Shown here in pieces: positions 1-8,113 of a stretch of DNA of 64,000 nucleotides. How positions within the stretch are numbered: the first letter of the stretch is position 1; each line of letters starts with the position of its first letter. The DNA is from Caryophanales bacterium (GTDB lineage Bacteria > Bacillota > Bacilli > Bacillales > Bacillaceae_J): contig DULJ01000059.1 of assembly GCA_012840465.1 (NCBI GenBank), positions 1 to 64,000 on the forward strand, read 5' to 3'. A program made the position numbers and the translations under genes. A model generated the notes under the pieces. It worked only from the letters and a program-made list of their open reading frames with translations, was not told the DNA's origin and searched no databases.

Positions 1-12
1 CACCTATCCTGT

Positions 13-143
13 CCTCAATCCAATCGATTGAGGCCAGAAGCCGTGCTCTAAACACCAATCTTGTCCTCAAAGGCATTGTTTGAGGACAACGCCAGCGTTT
101 GACTCATATATGCTGTCCCCAATCCCTTTGGATTAGGCATAGC
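13..143. repeat. Tandem array of three related hairpins at the left edge
   Basis: Three palindromes follow one another at a spacing of about 52 bases. The first pairs 13-20 with 26-33 (8 bp). The second pairs 61-71 with 79-89 (11 bp, perfect). The third pairs 112-125 with 130-143 with a few mismatches. Each 5' arm begins with GTCCTCAA or GTCCCCAA (at 11, 63 and 115). No reading frame crosses the array. The rest of 1-352 is AT-rich and I see no gene in it. The array could be the 3' end of something outside the window or a dispersed repeat. Confidence 0.6.
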
Positions 144-352
144 GTATTCATTAATTCCAACCCTCTGACCGAAATTATCTGTATTCTGAATTAAGCACGA
201 ACATTATTACTGCACAACAATCCTCTATTGTTCACCAAACAATTCCATAATAATTTCCAAGGGTATACAAAAAGAGTAATATAAAGGTTTTTTCAGAAAA
301 CATGCTAGTCATGTGACGTCAAAGAATTTAAAAACATCTCTATACTAATCCA

Positions 353-1246
353 TCACAAAACCATATCTCCCTTTTCCTCCTTGAACTTATGTTTATTTGC
401 CCGAAATAATTCTCCAAATGCTGCGCCACCTAAAATCAACACAGCCCCGGCTATTTGCACAAGACTTAATTTTTCTCCTAAAAGGGCAGCTGAAAAAATC
501 AATGCCGAAAGTGGCTCCAAATATCCAAGGATTGACACTGTCTGCACGGGCAGAGCGCCGATAGAAGAAAAATAAAAATAGCAACCGATACCAGTATTTA
601 CAACGCCTAATAGTAGTATAGGCAAGAGATTGCCCTGCGCAATGTCGATTGAAAATCCTTGCTTAAAACCCATAAAAATAGCAACCGTTATAAAGCTCGT
701 AATTAACTGACACATAGAATTTTCAAGTCCTGTTATGCTTTTTGCTTTTTTATTAAAAATGACCATAAAGGCATACGTGATTGCTGATAGGATGCCGCAA
801 ATCATTCCCCAGGAGGATCCTCCCTGTGAAAATGCTTGCCCGTTTACGCACAGCATTCCGATAATTACAGCAAGAAATCCAAGTAGTTTGGCGGTAGTCA
901 TCTTTTCCCTGAATAAAAAAGGGGAAACGATCATGACAATCACAGGACCGCAATAATAGGCAAGGGTGGCAATGCTGACACCGATTTGTGCATATGCCTC
1001 ATATAAAAACATCCAGCTTGCCCCCATTGCCACGCCGGATATCACTAAATACAGAAAATGTGATTTGTTTTTCCAAAACTGGAATTTCTGCTTAGACAGT
1101 GCAAATACAGCAATTAGAAAAAGACTGCCAATCATAGTCCGCAAATAAACAATTTCATAGCTGTTTAATAAAATGTAACTGGCAACAATTCCGTTTGTAC
1201 CAAACATGAGCAATGCGGCTATATATTTGAAATATGCATGTTTCAT
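353..1246 (-). CDS. EamA/DMT-family membrane transporter
   Basis: This is a 297-residue, strongly hydrophobic protein with about ten membrane segments. It shows the internal two-fold organisation of the drug/metabolite transporter superfamily (two EamA domains, roughly residues 1-130 and 140-285). Family members export metabolites or amino acids; the substrate cannot be read from the sequence. I placed the start at 1246 because an AAGGATGG ribosome binding site lies just before this ATG; an in-frame start at 1273 has no such site. The gene is divergent from a LysR regulator, and such pairs commonly form a regulator and its target. It ends without a clear terminator before the hairpin array at the left edge. 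Confidence 0.85.
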   Translation of the reverse strand: MKHAYFKYIAALLMFGTNGIVASYILLNSYEIVYLRTMIGSLFLIAVFALSKQKFQFWKNKSHFLYLVISGVAMGASWMFLYEAYAQIGVSIATLAYYCGPVIVMIVSPFLFREKMTTAKLLGFLAVIIGMLCVNGQAFSQGGSSWGMICGILSAITYAFMVIFNKKAKSITGLENSMCQLITSFITVAIFMGFKQGFSIDIAQGNLLPILLLGVVNTGIGCYFYFSSIGALPVQTVSILGYLEPLSALIFSAALLGEKLSLVQIAGAVLILGGAAFGELFRANKHKFKEEKGDMVL

Positions 1247-1296
1247 TTTACTACCATCCTTCCACATGCCCAACTTGAATTTTTAATATAAATAGC

Positions 1297-1342
1297 ATAT
1301 CATGACCCCATATATTACAAAATTGAATGTTTCTCATGATAT
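1297..1342. promoter_or_regulatory. Inverted repeat between the transporter and lysR, candidate LysR operator
   Basis: ATATCATGA (1297-1305) and its exact reverse complement TCATGATAT (1334-1342) are separated by 28 bases. They lie in the 130-base gap between the divergent transporter and lysR genes. LysR proteins often bind such dyads and control both themselves and the divergent gene. Binding is inferred. Confidence 0.4.
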
Positions 1343-1376
1343 CCATGATAAAACTAGATGCGAAAGGAAAAGCGTT

Positions 1377-2246
1377 ATGAATATCCATAAATATTTGGCA
1401 TTTGTCAAAGCAGTCGAATATGGGAGTTTTACAAAAGCTGCTCAAAGCTTGAACTATACACAGTCTGGTATCAGCCGCATGATTAACGATTTAGAAACGG
1501 AATGGGGAGTGCTCCTTTTTGAAAGAGGACGTGCCGGTATTAGTTTAACTTCAGATGGCTTAAAATTACTGCCCCAGTTAAAGCGAATCTGTAATGAGCA
1601 TGAAATCTTAATGAGGCAAATTGAGGACTTACACGACATGCAGTCCGGGATGATTCGGATTGGGACATTCTCCAGTGCAGCAACCCATTGGCTCCCCAAT
1701 ATGATTAAGATCTTTAAGAAGGATTATCCCAAGATTGATTTTGAACTGCTGTTAGGCGATTATACGGAAATTGAAAACTGGATTATAGAAGGACGTGTTG
1801 ACTTTGGTTTTTTGCGGCTGCCGGTAAAAGCAGAGCTTGAAACGATTTTTTTGGAGAAAGACCGTTTGCTGGTAGTCCTTCCGCAAGATCATCCGCTTGC
1901 GCATTGTGATAAGTTTCCAATCAACGAATTATTGAACAATCCGTTTATGCTATTGGAAAAGGGCGCAAAAGCAGAAATCTCTGAAATCTTTGAGAAACAC
2001 CATATTTCACCGCAAGTCCATTTTACGACATGGGATGACTATGCCATCATGTCCATGGTAGAAAACGGGCTTGGAATCAGTATATTACCGGAATTGATTT
2101 TACAACGTATTCCTTACCAAATTATCGTGAAAGAACTTGAAGTTCCTGCTTATAGAAATATCGGTATTGCTATGAGAGAGCAAAAGTCACTTTCTCTTGC
2201 GTCTAGGAGGTTTTTGGAATATTTATCTTATAGAAAAAGAGAGTGA
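1377..2246 (+). CDS. LysR-family transcriptional regulator
   Basis: This 289-residue protein has the standard LysR layout. An N-terminal winged helix-turn-helix (about residues 4-62) contains the typical run SFTKAAQSLNYTQSGISRMI, and an effector-binding domain follows from about residue 90. The start at 1377 has a GAAAGGA ribosome binding site; the frame is open further upstream, but that extension does not look like LysR sequence. The gene is divergent from the EamA transporter and probably regulates it. The C-terminal domain gives no clear hint of the ligand. Confidence 0.9.
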   Translation: MNIHKYLAFVKAVEYGSFTKAAQSLNYTQSGISRMINDLETEWGVLLFERGRAGISLTSDGLKLLPQLKRICNEHEILMRQIEDLHDMQSGMIRIGTFSSAATHWLPNMIKIFKKDYPKIDFELLLGDYTEIENWIIEGRVDFGFLRLPVKAELETIFLEKDRLLVVLPQDHPLAHCDKFPINELLNNPFMLLEKGAKAEISEIFEKHHISPQVHFTTWDDYAIMSMVENGLGISILPELILQRIPYQIIVKELEVPAYRNIGIAMREQKSLSLASRRFLEYLSYRKRE

Positions 2247-2321
2247 CTGGGTCGATACCAACATTGTAATCTTTTAACCAATACTAAAATGTATTAAAAT
2301 TTATTCTTTAATTTTGTTTTG

Positions 2322-2359
2322 TTATATGTTAACTTTATTTAAAATGAGTTAACATATAA
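2322..2359. promoter_or_regulatory. BirA-type biotin operator upstream of bioY
   Basis: A perfect 13-bp inverted repeat (2322-2334 and 2347-2359) contains the core TGTTAAC-N14-GTTAACA, which matches the known BirA box of Firmicute biotin genes. Its right arm ends one base before the GGAGG ribosome binding site of bioY. Bound BirA would therefore cover the region just ahead of the start codon. The site directly supports biotin-dependent repression of bioY. Confidence 0.85.
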
Positions 2360-2371
2360 GGAGGAATTTTC

Positions 2372-2941
2372 ATGGAGACAAGAAATGAGCGTTTAAGAAC
2401 GGTAATCTTATGTTCCTTGTTCGCTGCTATTACAGCTGTACTTGCACAAGTGAATATACCATTACCAATTGTTCCGATTAGTGGACAAACACTTGCAGTA
2501 GGTTTAACTGCAACTATTTTGGGAAGTAAGCGTGGCACCATTGCAATCCTTTGTTATATTGCTTTAGGAGCAATCGGACTACCGGTATTCGCAGAAATGA
2601 AAGGAGGGGCCCAAATATTAGTTGGTCCAACTGGTGGCTACATAACCGGGTTCGTTATTACAGCTTTTGTAACTGGATATATTTTGGAGAAAACAAAGTT
2701 TTCTCTTAAAATGGCTTTAGTTGCTAATATTATTGGTATGTTTATTACATTAATTATTGGTACAGTGCAATTAAAATATGTACTTGATATGGCATGGTCA
2801 GCTGCTTTAGCCGCAGGTGTATATCCATTCATCGTTGTTGGTCTTATCAAGGCATTTTTAGCGAGCTGGATTGGTATTATCGTAAGACAACGATTAATTC
2901 AGGCTAATTTACTTAGAAATGAGAAGCAGACAGCTGCATAA
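2372..2941 (+). CDS. bioY: BioY, biotin transporter substrate-binding component
   Basis: This 189-residue integral membrane protein of the BioY family is the substrate-capture (S) component of an ECF-type biotin transporter. About six membrane helices are visible. The family signature appears around residues 27-45 (LPIVPISGQTLAVGL) and in the GPTGGYITG segment near residue 86. The ATG follows a perfect GGAGG site. The ECF energising components (EcfA, EcfA', EcfT) are not nearby and are presumably shared from elsewhere. The gene stands alone, with a BirA box before it and a strong terminator after it, so it is most likely a single-gene, biotin-repressed unit. Confidence 0.93.
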   Translation: METRNERLRTVILCSLFAAITAVLAQVNIPLPIVPISGQTLAVGLTATILGSKRGTIAILCYIALGAIGLPVFAEMKGGAQILVGPTGGYITGFVITAFVTGYILEKTKFSLKMALVANIIGMFITLIIGTVQLKYVLDMAWSAALAAGVYPFIVVGLIKAFLASWIGIIVRQRLIQANLLRNEKQTAA

Positions 2942-3011
2942 TCGGAATAAGTTGAAACAGTAGAAGCATCTTCAAACAATATTCAGTTGCTAGGACAATG
3001 CAACTAAATAT

Positions 3012-3049
3012 AAAAGGCTACCGAAAAATGATAGAATGGTAGCCTTTTT
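3012..3049 (+). terminator. Rho-independent terminator of bioY
   Basis: An 11-bp stem (3012-3022 with 3038-3048) closes a 15-base loop and ends in a run of T. Confidence 0.85.
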
Positions 3050-3104
3050 CATTTTGTGAATATTTGATAATTATAAGATAAGGGTATATTATTAAAAATA
3101 CTAT

Positions 3105-3118
3105 ACTGACTGGTTAGT
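3105..3118. promoter_or_regulatory. CTGAC-NN-GTCAG-type operator, thioesterase gene
   Basis: ACTGACTGGTTAGT lies 65 bases upstream of the thioesterase start. It matches the palindrome found before tetR, fadN and the ligase gene, with one change in the right arm (GTTAG for GTCAG). It is probably a binding site of the nearby TetR regulator. Confidence 0.6.
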
Positions 3119-3183
3119 GTAATAATATCAGGGCATATTTATCAAAATTTTGATTAAAAAACCATTAAAAGAGGTTGAAGCTA

Positions 3184-3582
3184 TTGGAACATCATTCATT
3201 TATCCGAACAAGGTTTTGTGAATCGGATGCTTTTGGACATATCAATAATGTTAGTTTTTTTATCTATCTGGAACAAGCAAGAGTTGATTTCTTTGTTGAT
3301 AGCCACATCCTAGATGCAACGAAGGATTGGTCCTTTGTTGTCGCCTCTCAACGGTGTGATTACATTAAGCAGGCCTATATTACCCAAAATCTTGTCGTTA
3401 AAACAGGGGTCAGTAATATTGGTAACACTAGTGTCAGTTTAAAACATAAAATCGTTGACCAATCAAGTGAGGAATTGATTGCAAAAGGTGAGGTTGTACT
3501 AGTAGCTTTTGATTTTACACGACAGCAAAGTCAACCACTGAATGAGCGGATGATAGAAAAACTGAAACAATATACATTATGA
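3184..3582 (+). CDS. Acyl-CoA thioesterase, hotdog fold (4HBT family)
   Basis: This protein of about 132 residues has the 4-hydroxybenzoyl-CoA thioesterase hotdog signature. Near the N-terminus the run RFCESDAFGHINNVSF holds the catalytic-type Asp and the HINN motif. Such enzymes hydrolyse acyl-CoA thioesters in the cytoplasm. I prefer the TTG at 3184, nine bases after AAGAGG; a TTG at 3175 overlaps that site. The gene shares an operator-like palindrome with the downstream tetR and fad genes, so a role in trimming or salvaging acyl-CoA during fatty-acid breakdown is likely. The exact substrate is unknown. Confidence 0.82.
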   Translation: MEHHSFIRTRFCESDAFGHINNVSFFIYLEQARVDFFVDSHILDATKDWSFVVASQRCDYIKQAYITQNLVVKTGVSNIGNTSVSLKHKIVDQSSEELIAKGEVVLVAFDFTRQQSQPLNERMIEKLKQYTL

Positions 3583-3628
3583 GGATTTGTTAGAACCCGG
3601 AATTGTATCATAGAATAGATTATAGTAT

Positions 3629-3642
3629 ACTGACCGGTAGGT
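3629..3642. promoter_or_regulatory. CTGAC-NN-GTCAG-type operator, tetR
   Basis: ACTGACCGGTAGGT lies 20 bases before the tetR start. The left arm is perfect and the right arm is degenerate. It suggests autoregulation. Confidence 0.5.
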
Positions 3643-3661
3643 TTGGTTTAACAGGAGAGGG

Positions 3662-4264
3662 ATGAATAATTTGGCGACCAAGAAAGACCAGATCTACAAA
3701 GCAGCATTAAAGGCTTTCTCGCAAAATGAGTTCAGTGAAGCGAGAATGGATGATATTGCAGAAATGGCTTCCGTCGCAAAAGGAACACTGTACTATCATT
3801 TTAAAACAAAAGAAGAGCTGTTTTTATATGTAATGGAAAAGGGAATGGATAAGTTTCTTAAAAAGATAGATGATGTTACTCAAAGTAATTTATCCAGAGA
3901 TCATATGCTTTATGGTCTATTAAAAGTCCATTTGGAATTTTTTGCAGAAGAGAAAGAGTTTTGCCAATTATTGGTCAATAAAGCATGGGGATCGCAGAAT
4001 CTTCATCCCCAGGTACAGAAGATTACGACAAGATACTTCGAAAAGGTTGAAGCATTTTTTGGCCTTTTGCAGAAAGAGGGGTTTATTAACTCTACTGTTG
4101 ATATTCCAACCCTTGCAAGCTCTCTTTTTGGAATGATTTTATTTACAGCTCTAAGGCAGATTGAATGTGGGAAGGAAGTTAACACCAGAGAGATTAGATG
4201 GAGCCTAAGGATGTTATGCAATGGTGTGATTAAAGCGGGTGAATTTGACCAGAAAATTCAATAA
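3662..4264 (+). CDS. TetR-family regulator, probable repressor of the fad genes
   Basis: This 200-residue protein has an N-terminal TetR DNA-binding domain (about residues 8-55, with ARMDDIAEMASVAKGTLYYHF as the helix-turn-helix) and a helical ligand domain. It plays the role that FadR (YsiA) plays in B. subtilis, but its sequence differs clearly from FadR as I know it, so I give no symbol. TetR fatty-acid repressors normally release DNA when acyl-CoA binds. The operator palindrome recurs at its own promoter and at the neighbouring thioesterase, fadN and ligase promoters. The start is uncertain: the AGGAGAGG site sits very close to the ATG at 3662, and a TTG at 3671 is the alternative. Confidence 0.85.
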   Translation: MNNLATKKDQIYKAALKAFSQNEFSEARMDDIAEMASVAKGTLYYHFKTKEELFLYVMEKGMDKFLKKIDDVTQSNLSRDHMLYGLLKVHLEFFAEEKEFCQLLVNKAWGSQNLHPQVQKITTRYFEKVEAFFGLLQKEGFINSTVDIPTLASSLFGMILFTALRQIECGKEVNTREIRWSLRMLCNGVIKAGEFDQKIQ

Positions 4265-4296
4265 GGTACTATCAATGGTAGTACCGGATGATTAAT

Positions 4297-4341
4297 AAAG
4301 GGTTGTTCAAAAGTCGATTTTTGATTTTTGAGCGGCCCTTT
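4297..4341 (+). terminator. Stem-loop after tetR, weak terminator
   Basis: AAAGGG (4297-4302) pairs with CCCTTT (4336-4341), and TTCAAAA pairs further in with TTTTGAG. No T-run follows. A smaller perfect hairpin lies at 4265-4285 just behind the stop codon. Confidence 0.4.
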
Positions 4342-4396
4342 AAGCGTTTATGAGTTTTGATTCATCAATGTTATTGATTTTTACTTAAATAATAGG

Positions 4397-4450
4397 TTGA
4401 CAATCTTTGGGAACAAGAATACTATAAAATATATGTACTGACCAGTCAGT
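4397..4450 (+). promoter_or_regulatory. fadN promoter with overlapping operator
   Basis: A sigma-A-type promoter is visible: TTGACA at 4397-4402, 17 bases, then TACTAT at 4420-4425. The palindrome ACTGACCAGTCAGT at 4437-4450, with both arms perfect, lies where transcription should begin. A repressor bound there would block initiation of fadN-fadA-fadE. Confidence 0.7.
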
Positions 4451-4496
4451 TATCAAATGCTTGCTAAACTAAAAACAATGGAATGAGGAGGTTTTT

Positions 4497-6899
4497 ATGC
4501 AAAAAAAGATTCGCAAAGCAGTAGTTATCGGAGCGGGAGTTATGGGTTCTGGTATTGCCGCTCATCTGGCTAATGCTGGGATTTCCACTTACCTGCTGGA
4601 CATTGTACCACCTACACTTACTGAAGATGATAAAAAAAGAGGATGGGACGAAAACAGCCCAAACTTCCGCAATAAATTTGCTCAAACGGCTAAAGAGCGA
4701 ATGGCCAAGGCCAAGCCAAGCCCTCTATATTGTAAAGAAGATCTAAAGCTTATTTCAGTTGGAAACATTGAAGATGATTTGCGGCTAATTTCTGAAGTCG
4801 ATTGGGTCATAGAAGTGATTGTGGAGAATTTGGAAGCAAAAAGAAGCCTTTTTGAAAAAGTGGAGGCCTATTGGAAGTGGGGGACAATTGTTAGTTCGAA
4901 TACTTCAGGCGTTCCCATTAATGAAATGGTGGAGGGGCGTTCGGACGAGTTTCGAAAACATTTCCTTGGTACTCATTTCTTTAATCCGCCAAGGTATATG
5001 AAGCTTATGGAAATTATTCCGGCAAAAGAAACAGACCCAGATCTTCTTTCTTTTATGGAACGGTTCTGTGAAAAAGATTTGGGGAAGGGTGTAGTGCTGG
5101 CGAAAGACACCCCTAATTTTATTGGAAATCGCATCGGTGTGTATTCTCTTATGGCTACACTCCAAGAAATGATTAAACATGAAATGTCTATTGAAGAGGT
5201 AGATACAATCACAGGATCTGCATTAGGTCGCCCTAATACGGCTACATTCCGAACCATTGACCTAGTTGGATTGGATGTTTTAGCGAGCGCCTCGTGGAAT
5301 GTCTTTGGGAAATTAGAAGACCCTGCTGAAAAAGAGATCTTTAAAATTCCCAACTTTTTAGAAGAAATGATCCAGAAAAAGTGGCTTGGAAATAAGGCGG
5401 GTCAAGGATTTTACCGGAAAGTCAAAGGCGAAAAAGGTGTGGAAACATTTACGCTCGATTATCGCACGCTGGAATACAGACCGAGCAATAAGCCGGTGTT
5501 TGCCTCTTTGGAAGTGGCTAAAGCTCACAGAGATTTGAAAGAAAGGCTTTGTTCACTCCTTTACGCCGATGACAAGGCTGGAAAATTTGCATGGAATATA
5601 ACGAAGAAAATGTTGCTTTATTCAGCCAGCAAGATTCCTGAGATTACTGATAACATTGTGGCAATCGACCGGGCATTAAAGTGGGGCTTTAATTGGGAGA
5701 TGGGACCATTTGAACTTTGGGATGCAATCGGGGTGGAAAGATCAGTTGCCCTTATGAAAGAGGAGGGAGAAGAAATACCACCGATTGTTCTGCATGTATT
5801 GAAAAGTGATACAAAGTCGTTTTACGAAAAAAGGAAAGCGCAAACATTATACATGACCATGGCAGGTGAACAAACCCCAGTGCCAGAATCGAAAGAATGG
5901 GTTAATATAGCCCGCTTAAAGAAAAATGGTAAAGTCATTTTTCAGAATAATGAATCATCTCTGATTGATATTGGTGATGAAGTGGCTTGTTTAGAATTCC
6001 ATTCACCTAATAATGCAATCGGCATGGAATTGATACAAGCAATCTACCATGCATTGGAGGTAGTGGATAAAAATTACCGTGGACTAGTAATTGGAAACCA
6101 AGGGAGTAATTTCTGTGTTGGGGCAAACCTCAAGCTGGTCCTGAGTCATGCTCAAGCGAAAGATTGGGAATACATAGAAAAACTCACCAAGGATTTTCAG
6201 AACGCCACGATGGCCATTAAGTACTTCGATAAGCCAATTGTAGCAGCTCCGTTCGGGACAACGCTGGGAGGAGGAGCTGAACTATGTTTTCCTGCTTCGA
6301 AAATCCAAGCCGCTGCGGAAACATACATGGGGTTAGTTGAAGTAGGAGTTGGGGTTATTCCAGCTGGTGGTGGAACGAAAGAAGTCTTGGTTCGCAATAT
6401 TGCAGGTGCAGATGTGGATGGAAAAGTAGACTTGCAGCCGTATGTCAATCGAGCTTTTGAAACGATTGTAAGGGCAAAGGTTTCAACCAGTGGCAAGGAT
6501 GGAAAAAATCTCAGCTTCCTCAGGGAGACGGACAGTATTTCTATGAACAAGGATTATTTGATTCATGATGCGAAGCAAGCTGTCATTTCCCTTTCTTCAA
6601 ATGGATATAGGGCAAAGAACCAGAAAAAAATCCGTGTGGTTGGGGAACCGGGATTAGCCGTCCTTAAGCTTGGTATTTATTCAATGCAGTGCAGTGGATA
6701 CTTAAGCGAACATGATGCGAAGATTGCGAAAAAACTGGCGTATATCTTATCTTGTGGTGACGTACCAGCCAATACCCTCGTTTCCGAGCAGTATGTACTT
6801 GATTTAGAACGAGAAGCATTTTTAAGTCTTTGCGGGGAAGAAAAGAGCTTAGCAAGGATTCAGCATATGTTGCTGAAAGGAAAACCATTAAGAAACTAG
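4497..6899 (+). CDS. fadN: FadN, 3-hydroxyacyl-CoA dehydrogenase / enoyl-CoA hydratase
   Basis: This 800-residue bifunctional beta-oxidation enzyme hydrates trans-2-enoyl-CoA and oxidises the 3-hydroxyacyl-CoA with NAD. The N-terminal dehydrogenase half begins with a Rossmann motif (GAGVMGSGIAAHLANAG, about residues 13-29) and continues to about 400. The C-terminal crotonase-like half includes GSNFCVGANL and GTTLGGGAEL, which form the oxyanion region. Domain order and length agree with B. subtilis FadN (about 790 residues). The ATG follows GAGGAGG, and fadA begins 12 bases after the stop. It is the first gene of the fadNAE operon. Confidence 0.95.
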   Translation: MQKKIRKAVVIGAGVMGSGIAAHLANAGISTYLLDIVPPTLTEDDKKRGWDENSPNFRNKFAQTAKERMAKAKPSPLYCKEDLKLISVGNIEDDLRLISEVDWVIEVIVENLEAKRSLFEKVEAYWKWGTIVSSNTSGVPINEMVEGRSDEFRKHFLGTHFFNPPRYMKLMEIIPAKETDPDLLSFMERFCEKDLGKGVVLAKDTPNFIGNRIGVYSLMATLQEMIKHEMSIEEVDTITGSALGRPNTATFRTIDLVGLDVLASASWNVFGKLEDPAEKEIFKIPNFLEEMIQKKWLGNKAGQGFYRKVKGEKGVETFTLDYRTLEYRPSNKPVFASLEVAKAHRDLKERLCSLLYADDKAGKFAWNITKKMLLYSASKIPEITDNIVAIDRALKWGFNWEMGPFELWDAIGVERSVALMKEEGEEIPPIVLHVLKSDTKSFYEKRKAQTLYMTMAGEQTPVPESKEWVNIARLKKNGKVIFQNNESSLIDIGDEVACLEFHSPNNAIGMELIQAIYHALEVVDKNYRGLVIGNQGSNFCVGANLKLVLSHAQAKDWEYIEKLTKDFQNATMAIKYFDKPIVAAPFGTTLGGGAELCFPASKIQAAAETYMGLVEVGVGVIPAGGGTKEVLVRNIAGADVDGKVDLQPYVNRAFETIVRAKVSTSGKDGKNLSFLRETDSISMNKDYLIHDAKQAVISLSSNGYRAKNQKKIRVVGEPGLAVLKLGIYSMQCSGYLSEHDAKIAKKLAYILSCGDVPANTLVSEQYVLDLEREAFLSLCGEEKSLARIQHMLLKGKPLRN

Positions 6900-6911
6900 G
6901 AGGGTTGGTTA

Positions 6912-8096
6912 ATGAACGAAGCAGTCATTGTATCTGCTGTAAGAACGGCTGTCGGGAAGGCGAATAAAGGTTCTTTACGTCATGTGAGACCTGAGGATCT
7001 TGGAGGTCTTGTTGTTAGTGAAAGTATTGGTAGGGTGGAAGGGCTATCTCCAGACCAAGTTGAGGACGTCATCATTGGTTGCGCTTTTCCCGAAGGAGAG
7101 CAAGGAATGAACCTAGGGAGAATTGTCGCTTTGCGCGCCGGCCTTCCAGACAGCGTTCCGGGATATGTTATTAATCGCTTTTGCTCTTCTGGACTACAGG
7201 CAATAGCGAATGCTGCCGAGCGAATTATGGCTGGGTTTGCTGATGTAATTGTCGCAGGCGGTGTGGAAAGCATGAGTCATGTACCGATGAATGGTTATAA
7301 ACTAGCACCGAACCCTTACTTGATGGAGCATGCACCACAAATCTACAGTTCAATGGGTCATACGGCCGAACTGGTTGCCAAGCGGTATGGTATTACTAGG
7401 GAAGTACAGGATTCCTTTGCTGTTCGTAGCCACGAGCGCACGACTGCAGCCATTCAAGCTGGAAAATTTAAAGAAGAGATTGTTCCTGTAAAAGTGACGA
7501 ACAAATCTTTATCCGTCGATGGAAAGCTTCAAACAAACGAATTCATGTTTGATACTGACGAGGGAGTGCGTCCAGGTACGACGCTGGAAACATTAGCCCA
7601 ATTGAAGCCGGCTTTCCATGTACAAGGGTCGGTAACTGCGGGTAATGCTTCTCAGACTAGTGATGGAGCAGCTGCTGTCGTAGTGATGTCTCGGAAGAAA
7701 GCCGAAAGCTTGGGATTAAAACCGTTAGCGATTTTCAGATCATTTGCCGTAGGCGGAGTAGATCCGGAGGTAATGGGCATTGGACCGATTGTTGCTATTC
7801 CTAAGGCGTTAAAAATGGCGGGGATTTCTAAAGACGATGTTGACTTATTTGAAATTAATGAAGCGTTTGCTTCTCAGTGTAAGTATGTCGTTGACTATCT
7901 AGAACTTGCCGAAGAGAAGGTAAACGTCAACGGCGGTGCTATTGCTCTCGGCCATCCATTGGGTTGTACAGGCGCAAAATTAACGGTTTCCATCATCCAT
8001 GAAGCGAAAAGAAGAGGAAGTAAGTATGGGGTTGTGTCCATGTGTATTGGAGGAGGCATGGGAGCGGCGGGCGTATTTGAATTTCCAACGAATTAG
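6912..8096 (+). CDS. fadA: FadA, acetyl-CoA C-acyltransferase (3-ketoacyl-CoA thiolase)
   Basis: This 394-residue thiolase performs the cleavage step of beta-oxidation, giving acetyl-CoA and a shortened acyl-CoA. The nucleophile Cys91 is in NRFCSSGL, the catalytic His348 in GHPLGCTG and Cys378 in the C-terminal [10 protein letters not shown] motif. It lies between fadN and fadE with gaps of about 12 and 17 bases, so the three genes are one transcript. Two further thiolases occur in the window (15150 and 38981). The one at 38981 has the same active-site wording ([26 protein letters not shown]) and appears the closer paralogue. Confidence 0.95.
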   Translation: MNEAVIVSAVRTAVGKANKGSLRHVRPEDLGGLVVSESIGRVEGLSPDQVEDVIIGCAFPEGEQGMNLGRIVALRAGLPDSVPGYVINRFCSSGLQAIANAAERIMAGFADVIVAGGVESMSHVPMNGYKLAPNPYLMEHAPQIYSSMGHTAELVAKRYGITREVQDSFAVRSHERTTAAIQAGKFKEEIVPVKVTNKSLSVDGKLQTNEFMFDTDEGVRPGTTLETLAQLKPAFHVQGSVTAGNASQTSDGAAAVVVMSRKKAESLGLKPLAIFRSFAVGGVDPEVMGIGPIVAIPKALKMAGISKDDVDLFEINEAFASQCKYVVDYLELAEEKVNVNGGAIALGHPLGCTGAKLTVSIIHEAKRRGSKYGVVSMCIGGGMGAAGVFEFPTN

Positions 8097-8113
8097 ATAA
8101 GGGGGATATAGTG

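Noticed and set aside
1-143. CRISPR array at the left edge
   Set aside because: The units are hairpins with diverged arms and no constant repeat of 25-37 bases with unique spacers, and no cas genes are present.
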